From assembly GCA_946800325.1 (NCBI GenBank), contig OX326956.1, positions 19,744,667 through 19,808,666 on the forward strand: DNA of 64,000 nt, read 5' to 3'. A model generated the notes under the pieces. It made no database searches. It worked only from the letters and a program-made list of their open reading frames with translations, and had not been told where the DNA came from. Source of the stretch: Luzula sylvatica (lineage: Eukaryota > Streptophyta > Magnoliopsida > Poales > Juncaceae). This document shows, in pieces, positions 34,677-45,604 of the stretch (position 1 is the first letter of the stretch; each line of letters begins with the position of its first letter). The position numbers and the translations under genes are program-made.

Positions 34677-35625
34677 TATTCTCTCATGTTAGACTTAAAT
34701 TTTGACATTTTTTTGAAAAGTAAGATAATTGATTTTTTTTAAGGTATTAGACTTAATTTTTTTTCATTTTACGGAATTTTTGAGAAAAAATGAGAAATTT
34801 GCTTGTGTTCGTCGTGTGTTACGGAGTTTTTTTAGAAAAACTTGAAAATTGAGTATTTTGCACATGTTAGACTTGAATTTTGGCATTTTTTCAAATATGA
34901 TCATTTTTTTTCAAAGTTGTTAGTTAGACTTAATTTTTTGCATTTTTGCACATTTAAAAAAAATATAAATTTACTTGTGTTAGTCTTTAATATCAAAGTT
35001 AATTTAATAAACCATGAAAAGAGAGTATTTTGCTTGTTTTAGATATTTATTTTGATATTTTTTAGAAAAGTATGATAATTGATCTTTTAGAAAGTGTTAG
35101 ACTTCAATATTTGCATTTTTGCAAAACTTTTGAAAAACAACAAAAATTTGCTTGTGTTGGTCTTCAGTTACGGAGTTTTTTTTAGAAAAGCATGAATATA
35201 AATTATTTTCCTTGTTTTAGACATTTTGTATTTTTTAGAAAAGTAGGATAATTAATTATTTTTTTAAAGGTGTTAGACTTCACTTTTACCATTTTTGCAA
35301 AATTTTAGAAAAACAAAAATGTGATTGTGTTAGTTTTCAATTACAGAGTTTTTCGAGGAAACATGAAAATTGAGTATTTTGCGAATATCATACTTCAATT
35401 TTTGAATTTCCTAGAAAAAAATAGGATAATTCATTTTTTGAAAGTGCTAGACTTCACTTTTTATATTTTTGATAATTTTTTGAAAGAAAATAAAATTTTA
35501 CTTGTGTTAGTTTTCGTTTACGAAGTTTCTTTGATGAAAATATGAAAATTAAGTATTTTGCTCGTTTTATACATTAATTTTTGCATCAATTGTTTCACGA
35601 AAATAGATAATTCGTTAGGCGGGGT
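34677..35625 (+). repeat. ~174-bp tandem repeat array, right part
   Basis: Continuation of the 24.4-26.1 kb array after the insertion. The TTAGACTTAAATTTTG- and AGTCTTCA-like words recur near 34688, 34868, 34925, 35094, 35274 and 35450. About five units, same orientation. Confidence 0.8.
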
Positions 35626-36430
35626 ATTCCTTAGATCATCTAGTGATTCAATTATGTGTAGCATTCGTAGTGTCGACGCCCATATATTGCCATCCTGACA
35701 ATCAATTATAAGGTTGGTTAGAGGAATCGTGGGGTTCTTTCTATGAATATATATGCGGATTTACAAATCTGAATTTCTAGTATTAGGGTTATACCTGAAT
35801 GGATTTTCTCGGTTATGGTAAAACTAGATTTTCATTTTTTTGTCTGGAAGAAGTTGTAATTTTGTAATTAGAAAAGTAAGACAAGATAAATTGAAATAAG
35901 GAATGGAAAAAGATTGTGCACTACATCATATACTGTTTCATGTACACGCCATCAATTGGAAAGGGACACGTAGCAGTTGACTTTTAAAAAATTTGACCGG
36001 AATTTGTCTACTCCGACACACTCCAAAACACACGTTATTCCTCATGATGTTTTTTTTTCCTTATTTAGATGTATGATATATCTTTATGTCCTATACATAT
36101 ATTTTATATGTATGATATACATTTTCTAAATAAAATATATGTTATTTATTTTGTACATTTATGATATATCTTTGTATTTCTATTAATGACGTGCATTTGG
36201 ATTGCATTCAGGAGAGGATCTTAGTAGGATCGGGGGAGCCTTGCCCCCCAAGATTTTCGAGAAACAACGTATATAGCGAGTGATTCAGTGTATTTTATCA
36301 ATATAACAATATAAATTGTACAGTTTGCCATATAGTTTTATAGTGTAATTTCAAGTAATTTCAATAGATTCTTTTTATCTTGCCCCCAAATAAACTCCGT
36401 CAAGATCCGCCACTAAGTGCATTAGTCAAT
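35626..36430. other. Intergenic DNA, nothing recognised
   Basis: AT-rich. A GC-richer word GGAGAGGATCTTAGTAGGATCG at ~36211 and its later partner CAAGATCCGCCAC (~36401) hint at a small old insertion, but no boundaries could be fixed. Confidence 0.3.
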
Positions 36431-36770
36431 TCCCTGGAATTGAATTTTTTGTTAAATTATAAAGTTGTATTTTGTATTAATTAAGTTTATTATGCATGTA
36501 TGTGTGAAAAGCCATCTTCATGAATGTTCTGAACACTTATGAAATGTTATGTTCACACTAGTGAAAAGTCATATTCATGAATCATGGACACCAGTGAAAA
36601 GTTATGTTCACACTAGTGAAGTGTCATGTTCACACTAGTGAAGAGTTATGTTCATAAACCATGTAGACTATAAATAGGGATGTCATTTGAACACCAGAAA
36701 ATATTTTGTAATCTCTATCTTTCTTATATAATAAAATTCAAGTTTTATGGAATCGTTAAAAAAATTTGGG
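36431..36770 (+). mobile_element. TRIM- or LTR-like promoter fragment
   Basis: Four to five copies of GTTCACACTAGTGAA-type palindromes (about 36545-36655) are followed ~20 bp later by a TATA box CTATAAATAG (36668-36677) and a short CT-rich start region. This is the layout of the LTR U3 regions elsewhere in the window. Ends and duplications were not identified. Confidence 0.45.
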
Positions 36771-36811
36771 TATCATTTTTTTTAGAATACATCGGTGATT
36801 TTCTATCCATT

Positions 36812-36905
36812 GATGACTATGAGACTTGAACCGACAAATTTTCACAACGTATGATTTTTTATGTCTCACACTCAACCAAATGGGTTATGAGTCAATTGAC
36901 AATAT
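36812..36905 (-). mobile_element. tRNA-derived SINE copy
   Basis: On the minus strand TTTGGTTGAGTGTGAG (A box) then GTCGGTTCAAGTCTC (B box), the same order and linker as the copy at 8 kb (GACATAAAAA, TTGTGA). Confidence 0.55.
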
Positions 36906-37640
36906 TAATTTTTATATTCCTCGTAATATCATTTTTAGAATATATATAATATAATATAATAGAGATCCACCAGCCCACTCTATTTTGATAAAAAAAAAAT
37001 CTCCTCAATTGATGAAACTAATAAAAGTATTGAGTTCTAGTCAGATCAAACTTCATACATAATAATGCAAATAGTGCTGAATTCTTAATTAGAAGGTACT
37101 AGCATAGTGTTCATGTTATATATGGATGAATAACGTAACAACTAGATAATTTTATATAGTTGATGGAAGATTTATCAATTTAATGCCAACTAGTTGTTGA
37201 ATTTTGTATGAACAGAATCTCTCTCTTTTATTCTATTTTTGAAATTTTGAAGCATAGAACCTTTGTTTTACAATATAAACAGTGGTCATATTTTGTGGCA
37301 AATTTCTTACAGAAAGGGGCTTTTTGCCTCTCCATTGTTGTAATTTAAGCCAAGGGCAAGGAGTTAATCAGATCAGATAATTTGGGGTCATACAATACAA
37401 CTGGCGTTTAGAGACTTATGACCGGCCTAACTTGCATAGAAAGCCCATTAGGCTTGAGAAGGACAAGCTCACATGACCTCTACCAGATAATTCATGGGAC
37501 CCTTCCTCTCCATTCCTATTCTTCTATCTTTTGCAATCTATCTACAATTTCATATTTTGGGGTTTACAAGGATTATCTTTGAATTTACAAGGATTAATCA
37601 TGTGTTTTTGATAAATTCTCTTAAATTAAATAATTGTCGG
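36906..37640. other. Upstream intergenic region of the B3 gene
   Basis: No gene; AT-rich with an (AT)n-like stretch near 36945-36960. Distal regulatory sites for the NGATHA-like gene may lie here, but none is recognised with confidence. Confidence 0.4.
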
Positions 37641-37650
37641 TTTATAAATA
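37641..37650 (+). promoter_or_regulatory. Candidate TATA box of the NGATHA-like gene
   Basis: TTTATAAATA lies ~320 bp before the start codon. It is followed by CT-rich stretches (37675-37760), common in plant 5' UTRs, giving an expected leader of ~290 nt. Confidence 0.5.
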
Positions 37651-37968
37651 TTCTAGAGAACTTTATGATCCCTTCTCTCTCTCTCCTTTAAAATCCAATT
37701 GTCCTACCTTTACCTTCTCTCTCCGGACCACCATAATATCCCCCTTCTTCTCCCTTTCCCTTGTTAGATCAGTGAGTGGTGCAAGAAGAGAAAAAAAAAA
37801 CTGAAACCATTAAAGATCTATTCCATGGAGATATTTCCATGGACAACTCTTTGTTTCCCCTTCTCCTTTCCCTTCAACATTAACCTTTTCTCTTTGTTCT
37901 AAACATCTCATAGAAACTCAAACAAAACCTCCACTAGGTCACTAGCCAAGTTACAAATTCCTTTTCTC

Positions 37969-38898
37969 ATGGGCATGGATTTCACAAATCCAACTAGATC
38001 AAACTCACTTTACAACCAAGAATTAGAAGATCAAGATGCCCCCCAACAAAACCTCAACTCCTCATCTCCTTCTCCTTCTTCATCTCCGATCTTCATCGAG
38101 AAAGAACACATGTTCGATAAAGTCGTTACTCCTAGCGACGTTGGAAAACTCAACCGCCTAGTCATCCCGAAACAGCATGCAGAGAAGTATTTCCCTCTCG
38201 ACACCTCATCGAACGAGAAGGGTCTACTATTGAGCTTCGAGGACCGAGTTGGGAAGCCGTGGAGGTTTCGTTACTCGTACTGGAATAGTAGTCAGAGTTA
38301 TGTCATGACGAAAGGGTGGAGTAGATTTGTGAAAGAAAAGAGACTCAGTGCCGGTGATACCGTGAGCTTTTGTCGCGGACTTGGAGAAGCAGGGAGGGGA
38401 AGGCTATTTATCGACTGGAGGCGCCGCCCCGAACCACCTCTCCAACAATACCAAGATAGCTTGTATCATCATCAGCGGCCTCCAATACCGCTTATACCAT
38501 GGGGAAACAATACTGCAAGGGTTTTGGTACCGCCATATGATTATGGTTCTACGAGTAGGTATCAGTATCAGTACCAACATCAGCATCAGTCTCCGCAGCC
38601 GTACCAACATCAACAACAACAAGTATTCTTTTACCGGCCTCAAATCGCGATGCAACACAGCAGTGTACCGATGGTTCTCGATTCGGTACCGGTGGAGACT
38701 CCGGGGGCCTCCAAAAGGTTGAGGCTTTTCGGCGTGAATTTAGACTGCACGGCTAGCAGTGGTGAATCATCCAGAGACGAGAATAGTGCGAATAGGATGC
38801 GGAGTACGCATCAATACCTTCAATTGGCGCCGCGTGTCGAGAGCGAGGTCTCTGATTTATCGGAGAAGGATGATTGCTCTTTGGATCTTGACTTGTGA
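37969..38898 (+). CDS. NGA: NGATHA-like B3 transcription factor
   Basis: A nuclear DNA-binding regulator of the RAV/NGATHA B3 family; in Arabidopsis NGATHA genes shape lateral organ margins, style and stigma. Length 309 aa, single exon. The B3 domain spans about residues 47-153, from [20 protein letters not shown] through [20 protein letters not shown] to [15 protein letters not shown], rather than MFEK, points to NGATHA rather than the NGAL group. A Gln/Tyr/His-rich stretch covers ~196-218. [12 protein letters not shown] (250-260) carries the RLFGV B3 repression motif, and the protein ends LDLDL, an LxLxL EAR-type motif. No AP2 domain is present, as expected for NGA. Met1 is used; Met3 is an equally possible start. 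Cys135 sits where relatives often have Gln. No defects are seen, so it is likely functional. Confidence 0.93.
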   Translation: MGMDFTNPTRSNSLYNQELEDQDAPQQNLNSSSPSPSSSPIFIEKEHMFDKVVTPSDVGKLNRLVIPKQHAEKYFPLDTSSNEKGLLLSFEDRVGKPWRFRYSYWNSSQSYVMTKGWSRFVKEKRLSAGDTVSFCRGLGEAGRGRLFIDWRRRPEPPLQQYQDSLYHHQRPPIPLIPWGNNTARVLVPPYDYGSTSRYQYQYQHQHQSPQPYQHQQQQVFFYRPQIAMQHSSVPMVLDSVPVETPGASKRLRLFGVNLDCTASSGESSRDENSANRMRSTHQYLQLAPRVESEVSDLSEKDDCSLDLDL

Positions 38899-40205
38899 GG
38901 GAGGAGATATGTAGCTTCTCTTATCCCTTCTACACTGACAAGATTGAGTAAGAAGAATGTTGAGTTTCATTTTTTAGCTTTTAATTTTTCTTTACTTTTG
39001 GGAAATTTGAGTTTTTAGTTAAATATTTTGGTTTAATATAATATATTCAAGAATCCAACATTCCAATTGTATATATTTCTTAAGGAATGACCCCTTTATG
39101 TTTGCTCTTTTTCTTGACATGTGATAATATCTTCTAGTATCAAACCTTCTTTTTTTGCTAGAGTTATTAAATCTCATTCTTGCTCTTTTTCCAATTATTG
39201 TATACAACAATATATACCAATTTGCCCCAAATATTGTGTACAAATCATAGAATTGAAATGATGAAGACTAAAAGAACAAAAAAGAAAGGGATATAGCCCT
39301 CCATTGGAGAAGCTACACATGTCAAGCAGCAAAAGGTCAGATCTCCTTGTCTTTTCTTCTTCTTTGCCATTCTGAAAGCCATTAATTGGAAAATTATTGC
39401 ATTGTCTCTTGTGCCTACAATACACCTCGTATGACTTATCTACCATGCAAGCAAGAATGACAGTCAAAATAAATACTTTAAAATTGAATTATGTATCATG
39501 ATATTTATCTTCTAGGTCTCTGTGGGCCAATAGGAACTTAATACGTGTCAGAGTGTAAAGAATGTCAAATACACCCATTTATTCACAATTCTTTTCCTTT
39601 TAAACCTAGAAGCATAAAAGCTGATAAATTTTTCTTCATATTGTATTCCCTTTTGTTATATTCCCTAACAAAAGTATGCATGACATTAATGGTTTTGTTG
39701 GTATAATTGGGAGCACTACTGTTTGATTTTGTAGGCTTTATTTCAACTTATTTTTATGAAGGTTAATCAAATTTTTGTTAACACCCTTATTAGTGATACA
39801 ACAAAAGAATTACATGGAACGGTGAAACAAGAGAAAGTTTGAACTTTACTACAATTTTTTTTTTTGTGTATTGAAAAACATTAGTTTGTTTTAAGCCATT
39901 ATGTTTACCATTTAAGTAGCAAATAGCATTTTATCATTGCAGAATTAGCTAAGAGTTCAGTCATAGAATTTTAAATATTTTTGTGTTTTCAGTTACAATA
40001 ACAAATTGAAAGTTCCTATTTTATATGATAAGGGTACTCTAAAAATCATATTGTTATAAATTATAAAAGAATACTATGATAATTTCCTTTTAAATTTGTT
40101 TCAGAGAGAGAATAACATTATTTTTTATTTATTAAAATATGCATTTTTTTTATTTGAAGGAGCATGCTTTTGGTATTGCTTCCAATTTATATTTAGGAAG
40201 ACTTT
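38899..40205. other. 3' flank of the B3 gene and intergenic DNA
   Basis: The 3' UTR probably ends in the AT-rich stretch around 39030-39060. Nothing further is recognised; minus-strand ORFs here lack domains. Confidence 0.4.
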
Positions 40206-40310
40206 TATTTAAAAATAGGCGTTAGAAAACGTTATTTAAAAATAGGCGTCAGAAAACGTTACCGACCAAAGAAAAGCGTTGCAAGACTAAGAAAGGCGTT
40301 ATAAGTCGGT
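40206..40310. repeat. 27-bp duplication and GGCGTT words
   Basis: ATTTAAAAATAGGCGT(T/C)AGA starts at 40207 and 40234, followed by further AAGCGTTGCAAG and AGGCGTTATAAG words. Clustered short words of this type occur at subterminal ends of DNA transposons, but no terminus was found. Confidence 0.4.
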
Positions 40311-41400
40311 GGCTAGCATCCGTGTCTTGTAACGGGAAATTCAAGAAGAATTGTTTTGGACACAAATAATATATATATATATATATTTTTTTATTTTTTT
40401 TGCTTTTTTGGTGTTCAAAACTACTCTCAGTGATCATTTCATGCTGGGCTCATTAATTGAGAGTAATTGTAATAAATAGCTTATATATTACCTAACTAGC
40501 TAGCAATATACATTTGAATCTAGGTTAAATATACATGATGCCTGCAAGTTGTTACAAAGAAAACTGCAGTTTGTAAATAGTTCACAAGAATATCATGTTA
40601 ACAATATGTATATTTTTGCATTAATAATTTCTCCGTCGCCGCGTCCGAGATTGCTGCCTGATCTTGCCGGAGATGTGCCAGATCCTTGCCCCTTGAAACG
40701 AAAGACCTCGAATATGTTAGATTTCAAGGAATTCACTTAAAATCTAACGAAACAATGGAAGTGAAATGAAAGGCCTATGCTAAAATAGTATTTTCAATAT
40801 GTTGATCAACTCAATTTTTTAATAATTTTGAGTCATACTAGACACATTTTATTTTCAAAATTATAAATACTTTATATAAAATTTATTATATATTATATAC
40901 TTTGTTCTCAATATTATATTATAATTAGTTCAAAATTGTATACATAATAGTTGAATTTGAATACATATATAGTTTATTTAAAGTTTATTATAGTTAAAAA
41001 TTTATTATAGTCTAAAATTTGAATACATAATAGTTGTATACAAAATAGTTTAAAATTTATTATATAACATATGTGAAACTAAGATACTATTTATCAATTT
41101 ACTCTCAACCTTGTTCTCAATTTATCATATATATAGTTTACAAAAATTATCAATTTACTCTTAACTTTTTATATATATATACTTTTAAATTAGTTGAATT
41201 TGAAATCTTAGATAATTATTTTAATTTTAATTTTTAGAAACTTATTTGAATTTTACTTTAAATTCACTATATTTCGAATTGTACACAATAGTTGATCAAT
41301 ACATTGAACAAAAAACGAAATATTTATACTAACATACACAAATATCTAACAACCCTAACTAATAAAATTTTCCTAAAACTCTAACAATCCTAACTAACAT
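40311..41400. other. AT-rich intergenic DNA
   Basis: Mostly A/T with words such as AAATTTATTATA repeated near 40880-41060. It may belong to the CACTA element to the right, whose left end was not found. Confidence 0.3.
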
Positions 41401-41419
41401 ATATACCAACATTGATTTA

Positions 41420-43140
41420 CAATTTACATAACAAAAGATTTTTTTAAAATTGAAATATTAACCTTTTTGTTTCTCTTCAAGTGCCTTCTCTTCCTCTTCT
41501 TCCAAGTGCCTTCTCTTTCCTTCTCTTGCCTTCTTTTGTCTTCTCTTTTACTTCTCTTCCAAGTGCTCAAAAAAATTCCTGCCAGAATAATATAATACTT
41601 AAAAAAATTCCTGCCAGAATAATATAACAAATTTGCATACAAATAATTTAAAACCAAATAATATAACTTCAAAATTTTAAATATCTTAAAAATCCTGACA
41701 GAGTCCCTGAAGCTCAAAAAAACTTAAAAAAAGTCAAGAATATACAAATAATACAAAACCAAATAATATAACTAAAAAATCCTGCCGGAATAATTTCTTT
41801 AAATAACTTAAAAATCCTGCCAGAATAAACATGTAAAAAATTCCTTTAAAAGCTCAAAAAACTCAAAAAAAGATCAAAAATAATCCTTTAAAAATCCTGC
41901 CAGAATAAACCTGTACAAAATCCTGCCAGAATAAACCAAATAATTCCTTTAAAATCTCAAAAAACTAAATAAACCTGTAAAAAATTCCTGTGAGGCTCAA
42001 AACAAGTTAAAAAACCAAATAAACCTCTAAAAAAGCTCAACAAATTTAAAATAACTTAAAAAATCATGCCAGAATATACAAATCTTGCCAGAATATACTA
42101 ACCTGCCAGATCTACAAAAAATAATTTGGCAAAAATAATCCAAAAATCACAGATTTTGTTTAATTTGGAAAAATAATTCAAAAAAACTCCTAAAAGTCCA
42201 ACAAAAATCTGACAGATCTAAAAAATACACGAAAAAATTCCTGCCAGTGAGGATACACGAAAAAACCTCAAAAAAAAACTCAAAAAAAATTCCTGCCAGT
42301 GAGGATACACGAAAAAACCTCAAAAAAAACCATGATTGATATAAACTACGGCCAGATCTACAAATGGACTAAAAAAATCTCAAAAAAACAACAAAACTAC
42401 AAAAAAACCTAAACTAAGAGTTCAAATCATACATGTAGGAGCTGAGAGGGAGACGAGACTGCGAAGAAGCTCCACCGAGAGCCTAGCTCTGTTGTGAGGA
42501 AGTGCTGTGAGGTCGAGGCTAGCTGCTGTGTGAGCTAGAGGAGGTTTAGGGCTTTGAGAGAGGATGAGGGCGAGAGGGGTGAGAGGGGGTTTGGGCTAAG
42601 AGGGGGTTTAGGCTGAGAGAGCGAGGGTGAGAGAGAGAAAGGAGGGTGAGTGAATGAGAGAGAGAGACGACATTCTGGGAAGGGTAACGTTTCAATTTTA
42701 GGGACGGGCCGTAGGGAAAAATTTTCGTACAGGAATTTAAGTTTGGGACGGGCCGTCAGACACATTTTGGGACGGGGTTTTCGTTTTGGGACGGGCCGTA
42801 CGAAAACTCAATCTTGACACGTGGCGACAGGCGCGGGACGTGTGTCTTTTTGGGACGGGGTTTCTGTTAGCTACGGCCCGTCCCTAAATTTGGGGACGGT
42901 AATTATATTTTGGGACGGCCCGTCCCTATCATTTGGGACGGTATTATAAGTTTGGGACAGCCCATTCCTAAATTTTGGGACGGTTTTTCTCACTTGCTAC
43001 GGCCCATCCCAAAATTTTGGGACGGTATATCCTATTTGCTACGGCCCGTACCTAATTTGGGTCGGTATTTATGACGGCCCGTACCAATAAAGCTGATATT
43101 TAGCTATGGCCCGTCCCAAATCAGCTGATATGTTGTAGTG
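41420..43140. mobile_element. Second CACTA-type element, right end and interior
   Basis: The right end reads ATATGTTGTAGTG at 43128-43140, the complement of CACTACAACA, followed by AAT. From 42700 to 43125 there are about ten subterminal words of the type GGGACGGGCCGT or GGCCCGTCCC(AAA). Inward lies a GA-rich block (42430-42670, CT-rich on the minus strand) like the promoter side of the 15.2-kb CACTA. Beyond that, 41570-42300 is a low-complexity region rich in CCTGCCAGAATAA. No CACTACAA left end was found upstream, so the element may be truncated; the left coordinate is a guess. Confidence 0.65.
42235..42330. repeat. ~53-bp duplication
   Basis: AATTCCTGCCAGTGAGGATA followed by CACGAAAAAACCTC occurs twice in tandem, at about 42236 and 42289. 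Confidence 0.75.
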
Positions 43141-43631
43141 AATCTCGTTTGAAGGTTGGTGAAGTTGGTTTTAAATATCCTGAGATTGTTTTTTTTTAAA
43201 CGAATAAATGGAGAAGCCTCGTTTGTCCTACATCCATTGAAGAATTATTGGATAAAAAAAATAATAATCCAAACCATGATTCCAATTTCCAATTTACAAC
43301 AGAGAATGCACAACTCCTTATATTATAAAAGGCATCTAACCGCAAGGCTATAGATCTGTCGGCATTCCGAGGATTCCAGTAGGGTTTCTTTTGTTATCAA
43401 TCAAAAAAATTCAAATTTTTTTTTGAGTTGATTTTGATCAGGATGAGTGAGAGGAGAATTTGTTATATAATTGCACCGGTTCTTCGAGAAACATCAAGGA
43501 TCGCGTCCCACCAATTATTAGATAATTAGATACGATTTTTGCCATTTTGTTATCGAACGGAGAAAGCAACAATGTATTTATATCAAAAAGAAAACATTGT
43601 GCACCTCAAATGACAATGTGTCTGTGCATGT
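43141..43631. other. Spacer between CACTA end and Copia-4
   Basis: No gene recognised and no domain in any frame. Confidence 0.4.
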
Positions 43632-45604
43632 TGTTGATAAGCCCAAGCCCGAAATAATAAATCAAGTTTAATTAGCCCATATAAGTTTAGGGAAAGTTAT
43701 TTTAAGGAAAGAAATTTAGGAAATAATTATAGGGCAGCTTTTATTAAAAGGAAGTTAGTTTAGGAAATAAGTTTAAGGCAAGGTTTAATTCCTTGTATTC
43801 CAAGTTTATGGAGCCTATAAATAGGCCTTAGATGTTTAGAAATTAATCACATTGAAATCATATATCAAAATATCAATTAGAAAAGAGAGAAAGTCTTGTA
43901 AGAGACTATTTGAATTATAAGAGAGAGTTTTGTTTGTTAGAAATCCATATTTGAATCCATATTCGAATCCCATATTACCAACAAAGAAGGACATGGTGCA
44001 CTATGGAGGCCTGCGAGAGTTGGCAAAGAAGGACATGGTGCACGGTCTGCCAGATATGGACTACACGAGCAGATTTTGCGAAGGTTGCGTACTCGGTAAA
44101 CATGCAAGAGTCCCATTTCAGAAGAAGGCGAAATATGAAGCAGCAATCCCTCTCGAGCTGGTGCACACCGACATTTGTGGTCCGATCACACCGAAATCGT
44201 TTAGTGAGAAAAGGTATTTTATTACATTCGTTGATGATTACACTAGGAGGACCTGTGTTTATTTTTTGAAGGAAAAATCCTAGGCATTCGAAGTGTTCAA
44301 GAGGTTCAAGGTGCTTGTCGAGAAGATGAACGGGCGATACATCAAAGCTTTACGGTCAGATAGAGGCGGTGAGTACACGTCAACCGCATTTACGAGATTT
44401 TGTGAGGAGCAAAGTGATTAAGAGATTCTTGACTGCGCCATACTCGCCTCAGCAAAATGGTGTGGCCAAGAGGAAGAACCGGACCATTCTTGACATGGTT
44501 CGGTCGATGTTGAAGAGCAAAGGAGTGCCAAAAGAATTTTGGGCCGAGGCGGTACAGTGTGCGGTGTATGTACAAAATCGATGTCCTCATGCGAAATTAG
44601 GCGAGAAAACACCTCCAGAAGCTTGGAGCAGTCGGAAACCGACGGTGTCGCATTTCAAGGTGTTCGGAAGTGTGGCATATGCACATGTACCGGATCAAAG
44701 GAGGACGAAGCTCGATGATAAAAGCAAGATGTTCGTGTTCATTGGATATGACGTGAAAATGAAGGCATACAAATTGTACGACCCGATTGAAAGAAAGGTT
44801 GTGGTGAGTCGAGATGTCCATGTGAATGAGAAGAGCGCATGGGACTGGAGTAAGAAGTGCGAGATGGAGGATGAGGACGCCGAATCAGACGAGTCCGAGA
44901 AAGAAGAATCCTTAGCTGTTGTACCGACTAGCCCCGCAATATTTGTTGAAGAAGACGAGCTGAGACAGATGCGCACAAGAAGCCTACAAGAGCTGTACGA
45001 TGCAACTAGTGAGGCACATCTTGTTTGTCTTTTGGCAGATGCGGAGAATAATTTCTTTGAAGAAGGTGTGAGAAACAAGAAATGACAAGCCGCGATGGAT
45101 GAAGAGATTGGGGCTATCGAGAAAAACAAGACGCTTGGTCGAACTACCAGAATGATGCAGACCCATAGGAGTCAAGCGGGTGTACAAGAAAAAGAAAAAA
45201 TTTCAAGACGATGATCGAGATGAAGAATAGGCTTGTGCTTAAGAGAGGAATTTGTTGATAAGCCCAAGCCCGAAATAATAAATCAAGTTTAATTAGCCCA
45301 TGTAAGTTTAGGAAAAGTTATTTTAAGGAAAGAAATTTAGGAAATAATTATAGGACAGTTTTTATTAAAAGGAAATTAGTTTTGGAAATAAATTTAAGGC
45401 AAGGTTTAATTCCTTGTATTCCAAGTTTATGGAGCCTATAAATATGTCTAAGATGCTTATGAATTAATCACATTGAAATCATATATCAAAATATCAATTA
45501 GAAAAGAGAGAAAAACTTGTAAGAGACTATTATAATTATAAGAGAGAGTTTTGTTTGTTAGAAATCCATATTTGAATTTATATTCGAATCCCATATTACC
45601 AAGA
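43632..45604 (+). mobile_element. Copia-4: two LTRs around an integrase-only remnant
   Basis: LTRs of 352 bp at 43632-43983 (TGTTGATAAGCCC to ATTACCAACA) and 45253-45604 (ending ATTACCAAGA) are nearly identical. Flanks CATGT (43627-43631) and AATGT (45605-45609) match at 4 of 5. The internal part is only ~1.27 kb. No PBS follows the 5' LTR; it joins directly to gag-pre-integrase codons. A PPT-like AAGAGAGGAAT precedes the 3' LTR. Gag, protease, RT and RNase H are missing. Confidence 0.9.
43984..45252 (+). pseudogene. Copia-4 integrase remnant
   Basis: Begins in the HHCC finger (CEGCVLGKHARVPF) and continues LVHTDICGP and FITFVDDYTR, hits a TAG at about 44281-44283, then ALRSDRGGEYTS. A frameshift near 44415 precedes APYSPQQNGVAKRKNRTI. 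The catalytic Glu of the usual GVAERKNRT is Lys here, so the enzyme would be dead even if read through. The integrase C-terminal part (FKVFGSVAYAHVP, KMFVFIGYD) follows to 45085, then a few residues typical of the RT linker (MDEEIGAIEKN). A duplicated word AAGAAGGACATGGTGCAC (43984 and 44026) opens the remnant. Confidence 0.85.

Noticed and set aside
38381..38722. Alternative-frame ORFs over the B3 gene
   Set aside because: Shadows of the NGATHA-like reading frame.
42535..42765. Pro/Ser-rich 76-aa minus-strand ORF
   Set aside because: Translation of the GA/CT-rich promoter-like block and subterminal repeats of the second CACTA element.
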